Positions 7,105 through 9,189 of a stretch of 9,189 bases of DNA are shown here, one piece after another. Origin of the DNA: an uncultured Acidaminococcus sp. GTDB lineage: Bacteria > Bacillota > Negativicutes > Acidaminococcales > Acidaminococcaceae. The notes under the pieces are model-generated. The model was not told the DNA's origin and ran no database searches. It saw only the letters and a list, made by a program, of their open reading frames with translations. Every line of letters starts with the position of its first letter. Within the stretch, counting starts at the first letter, position 1. The stretch covers positions 1 to 9,189 of the forward strand of contig CAJMHI010000062.1 of the NCBI GenBank assembly GCA_905213155.1, given 5' to 3'. Position numbers and translations under genes: made by a program.

Positions 7105-7988
7105 TACAATCCCGCCTTTCTGCCCTGAAATTTAGTCTTCACCGCAGGCAGGCTGAGCGCAATGGCTACCAGCACCGCTGTAAAGAGTTTCAAATCATTG
7201 GGCGGCATTCCCATCTGCAGAACCACGGCAATCACCAGACGGTACACAATGGACCCCAGAATAACGGAAATCAGGGAGTTTTTAAAGCTCCGGGTCCCGA
7301 ATAAAACTTCCCCGATAATCACGGACGCAAGACCAATAACGATGGTGCCCACGCCCATGCCCACGTCGGCAAAGCCGTTGCTCTGGGCCACCAGCGCCCC
7401 GGTAACGGCGATAAAAGCGTTACTGATGCCAAGGCCCAGTAGCAGCATAATATTGGTATTAACTCCCTGGGCCCGGATCATCTGGGGATTAAATCCGGTA
7501 GCCCGCAGGGCCGCTCCCAGTTCAGTGCCAAAAAACCAGTACATAAATTCTGCAAAAACTACGCAGGCCAAAAGTCCCGCTGCCAAGACGGCTGTAGAAT
7601 AGGACAACCCTAAAGCATTTTGCAGCGCTGTAAAGGCCGTGGTTTTGCCCAAAAGAGAAATATTGGCCCGTCCCATAATCCGCAGGTTCACGGAATACAG
7701 GGCAATCATGGTAAGAATCCCGGCCAAAAGCGCCGGGATTTTCAGCTTCGTATGGAGCAGGCCGGTCACAACGCCTGCCAGACAGCCGCACAGGGCTGCC
7801 GCCAGAATAGCTGCGACGGGATGCACATCCTTATCCAAAAGGGAAACGGCAACCGCCGCCCCCAAAGGAAAAGATCCTTCTACGGTCAAATCCGCCAAAT
7901 CGAGAACACGGAACGTAATATACACACCCAGGGCCAAGAGTGACCACAACAGCCCTTGGGAAATCGTCGGTAACAAAAGATCCATCAT
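7104..7988 (-). CDS. ABC transporter permease, TrpY-like
   Basis: This is the inner-membrane channel subunit of the importer. The 294 residues contain repeated hydrophobic segments through most of the length, about eight or more by eye, without a cleavable signal. FRVLDLADLTVEGSF (26-40) is the hallmark N-terminal stretch of permeases paired with ABC_sub_bind lipoproteins, within the wider branched-chain/sugar permease superfamily (BPD_transp_2). GTELGAALRATGFNPQMIRA (154-173) is the likely cytoplasmic coupling loop that touches the ATPase. The protein starts with two Met codons; the first (7986-7988) is chosen because GGAG (7999-8002) lies 10 bases ahead. It begins 2 bases after the stop of the binding-protein gene and overlaps the ATPase start by one base, so all three should be made in step. 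Confidence 0.94.
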   Translation of the reverse strand: MMDLLLPTISQGLLWSLLALGVYITFRVLDLADLTVEGSFPLGAAVAVSLLDKDVHPVAAILAAALCGCLAGVVTGLLHTKLKIPALLAGILTMIALYSVNLRIMGRANISLLGKTTAFTALQNALGLSYSTAVLAAGLLACVVFAEFMYWFFGTELGAALRATGFNPQMIRAQGVNTNIMLLLGLGISNAFIAVTGALVAQSNGFADVGMGVGTIVIGLASVIIGEVLFGTRSFKNSLISVILGSIVYRLVIAVVLQMGMPPNDLKLFTAVLVAIALSLPAVKTKFQGRKAGL

Positions 7989-7990
7989 GA

Positions 7991-9004
7991 CTAGTTAGCT
8001 CCTTTAACTTCTTTCAGGAGCGCATCCGGGAAGGTAATCCCCAGCCGTTTGGCCGCCTCTTCATTAAGCGTAACGGTAAAGGTTTTCTGTTCCTCTACAG
8101 CCATAGTCTGGGGTTTGGCTTTGCCCAGGAGAATATCCCCGGCCATTTCTCCGGCCTGTACGCCCAGTTTGTAGTAATCTACGCCCAGCGCTGCCAGTCC
8201 GCCGCCTTTAACCATATTGGCTTCGCCGCAGAACACAGGGATCTTCTTTTCATCCGTGATCTTGGTCAGGTTGGGCATCGCAGAAGCGATGACGTTATCC
8301 GTAGGCACATAAATCGCATCCACCTTGCCCATCAGGCTTTGGGCCGCCTGCTGGATATCATTGACGTTAGAAACCGTTGCTTCCACCGCCGCAAGTCCCT
8401 GGGCAGCAGCCGCCTTTTTGGCTTCTTCAATCTGAATCTGGGAATTGACTTCACTGGAATTGTAAATAAAGCCCACCGTTTTTGCCTGGGGGAGCACTTG
8501 CTTAATCATGGCAATTTGTTTATCCACCGGGTTTTTGTCCGTGGTACCGGTGACATTGGTGCCCGGTTTCGCATTGTCCTGCACCAGTTTTGCCGTTTTA
8601 TAATCCGTGATGGCCGTTCCTACAATGGGAATCTCTTTGCTGGCATTGGCCATGGTCTGGGCCGCCGGCGTTGCGATAGCGCACACCAAATCCACTTTAT
8701 TATTGACAAACCGCTGGGCAATAGTCTGAAGATTGGATTGATCCGCCTGGGCATTTTGCTTGTCCAGTTTCAGGTTCTTGCCTTCTTCAAAGCCCTTGTT
8801 TTTCAACCCATCCACAAATCCCTTGTTGGCCGCATCCAGAGCAGGATGTTCCACCAGCTGGATAATCCCTACGCTGACGGTTTTATTGCCGGAATCACTT
8901 TTGGCCGTATCTCCGCCACAGCCGCCAAACGCCAGCATACAGGCCAATAACCCCATACCTGCCAGCGCCTTCAGTCCGCCCTGCATTCTGTTCATTCTTT
9001 TCAT
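7991..9004 (-). CDS. ABC transporter substrate-binding lipoprotein, TrpX-like
   Basis: This extracytoplasmic solute-binding protein of the ABC_sub_bind family captures substrate for the two downstream subunits. The 337 residues start with a basic region, a hydrophobic stretch and an FGGC lipobox, giving Cys29 as the likely lipid anchor (Phe at -3 is less usual). A Gly/Ser/Asp-rich linker follows. The mature two-lobed fold shows GIIQLVEHPALDAANKGF (46-63), DLVCAIATPAAQ (105-116), DAIYVPTDN (229-237) and GGGLAALGVDYYKLG (267-281), all characteristic. Streptococcal relatives (TrpXYZ) are linked to aromatic amino acids; here lysA is adjacent, so another amino acid is possible. The frame begins at 9013, but the ATG at 9002-9004 is preferred because AAGGAAGG is 9 bases ahead of it and abuts the earlier ATG. 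It is the first gene of the operon. Confidence 0.94.
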   Translation of the reverse strand: MKRMNRMQGGLKALAGMGLLACMLAFGGCGGDTAKSDSGNKTVSVGIIQLVEHPALDAANKGFVDGLKNKGFEEGKNLKLDKQNAQADQSNLQTIAQRFVNNKVDLVCAIATPAAQTMANASKEIPIVGTAITDYKTAKLVQDNAKPGTNVTGTTDKNPVDKQIAMIKQVLPQAKTVGFIYNSSEVNSQIQIEEAKKAAAAQGLAAVEATVSNVNDIQQAAQSLMGKVDAIYVPTDNVIASAMPNLTKITDEKKIPVFCGEANMVKGGGLAALGVDYYKLGVQAGEMAGDILLGKAKPQTMAVEEQKTFTVTLNEEAAKRLGITFPDALLKEVKGAN

Positions 9005-9013
9005 TTCTACCAT

Positions 9014-9021
9014 CCTTCCTT
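9014..9021 (-). promoter_or_regulatory. Ribosome binding site deciding the binding-protein start
   Basis: AAGGAAGG on the minus strand lies 9 bases before the ATG at 9002-9004 but directly abuts the ATG at 9011-9013. This favours the start three codons later. The difference only trims the signal peptide. Confidence 0.7.
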
Positions 9022-9039
9022 ACTACAAGATTCTTCCAT

Positions 9040-9054
9040 CCGGGGGCCTCCCGG
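9040..9054 (-). other. GC-rich hairpin in the operon leader
   Basis: CCGGG (9040-9044) and CCCGG (9050-9054) can pair around a 5-base loop in the predicted 5' leader, 19 bases before the Shine-Dalgarno site. No T-run follows, so it is not an intrinsic terminator. It may stabilise the mRNA or be a DNA operator. The leader from about 9062 to the start is only about 60 bases, too short for a lysine riboswitch or T-box, and I see neither. Confidence 0.5.
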
Positions 9055-9068
9055 TCGGTATTTTTATT

Positions 9069-9097
9069 ATTTTATCATATCCCCTTTGTAGGGGCAA
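9069..9097 (-). promoter_or_regulatory. Sigma-A-type promoter of the ABC-lysA-CLC operon
   Basis: On the minus strand TTGCCC (9092-9097, 4 of 6) is separated by exactly 17 bases from TAAAAT (9069-9074, 5 of 6). The predicted start is near 9062, about 60 bases before the first gene. An overlapping TATGAT (9074-9079) is an alternative -10 but lacks a well-spaced -35. This is the only good promoter seen before the five-gene run. Confidence 0.65.
9081..9094. promoter_or_regulatory. Palindrome in the promoter spacer, possible operator
   Basis: CCCCT (9081-9085) and AGGGG (9090-9094) form a perfect inverted repeat with a 4-base centre, TTGT. It fills the promoter spacer and overlaps the first three bases of the -35, a classic place for a repressor to block RNA polymerase. 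I do not recognise the regulator, and no regulator gene is in the window. Confidence 0.45.
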
Positions 9098-9134
9098 CAA
9101 AAATGAGGCAAAACAAGTACGATTTTTATTTTTC

Positions 9135-9188
9135 CGTAAATTGCAACTCCAAATTGAACAGCGGTAGAAATTACGCTACCTGTATAGA
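9135..9188 (-). repeat. Right copy of 54 bp terminal inverted repeat
   Basis: This is the exact reverse complement of bases 1-54 and ends one base before the window edge. It lies upstream of the operon promoter and does not overlap it. Read outward (plus strand) from 9135 it begins CGTAAATTGCAACTCC, the same outward orientation as at the left end. No matching short target duplication is visible in the inner flanks of the two copies, so they need not bound a single transposed unit. Confidence 0.93.
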
Positions 9189-9189
9189 T

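Noticed and set aside
8339..8950. Plus-strand open frame of 203 codons opposite the binding-protein gene
   Set aside because: It is antisense to a well-supported lipoprotein gene, and the residue pattern matches a reverse-strand reading rather than a real protein.
9014..9134. Lysine riboswitch, T-box or other structured leader before the amino-acid operon
   Set aside because: The leader after the predicted start is about 60 bases, and I find no T-box sequence, specifier stem or terminator/antiterminator pair.

Overview
This 9.2 kb window is dense bacterial chromosome. Seven full-length genes all lie on the minus strand with almost no space between them. Strong Shine-Dalgarno sites, ATGA and TAATG overlaps, a Nnr/AcpS/RarA set and a TrpXYZ-type ABC importer point to a Bacillota genome. 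The lysA subtype and the near-even base composition (judged by eye) suggest Clostridia or Negativicutes, but I cannot place it to genus. Apart from the two ends, nothing looks phage-like or plasmid-like.

Reading in the direction of transcription (right to left): a promoter at about 9069-9097, with a short palindrome in its spacer, drives a predicted five-gene operon. It contains a lipoprotein substrate-binding protein (7991-9004), a permease (7104-7988), an ATPase (6310-7104), a diaminopimelate-decarboxylase-like PLP enzyme (5015-6280) and a CLC chloride/proton transporter with an RCK_C tail (3441-5018). Spacings are +2, -1, +29 and -4 nt, so translational coupling is likely. A strong intrinsic terminator sits across the CLC stop codon and closes the unit. 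A second unit starts from an extended -10 promoter just beyond it: rarA (2044-3363), acpS (1592-1966) and nnr (85-1587).

How the genes may work together: the second unit is housekeeping, covering stalled-fork maintenance, activation of acyl carrier protein and repair of damaged NAD(P)H. The first unit joins amino-acid import, an amino-acid decarboxylase and an anion/proton exchanger. The simplest reading is lysine biosynthesis sharing a transcript with neighbours. A more adventurous reading is a coupled uptake, decarboxylation and charge-balance module. The decarboxylase (Phe where the PLP-stacking His is expected) and the CLC (Ile at the inner proton glutamate) both carry changes at important sites.

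The strongest non-gene signal is a perfect 54 bp inverted repeat, 1-54 against 9135-9188, at the very ends of the window. It most likely marks two copies of one dispersed repeat where an assembly broke, but a genuine flanking inverted repeat cannot be excluded. No gene-free stretch exceeds 300 bases; the longest are 1-84 and 9005-9189.
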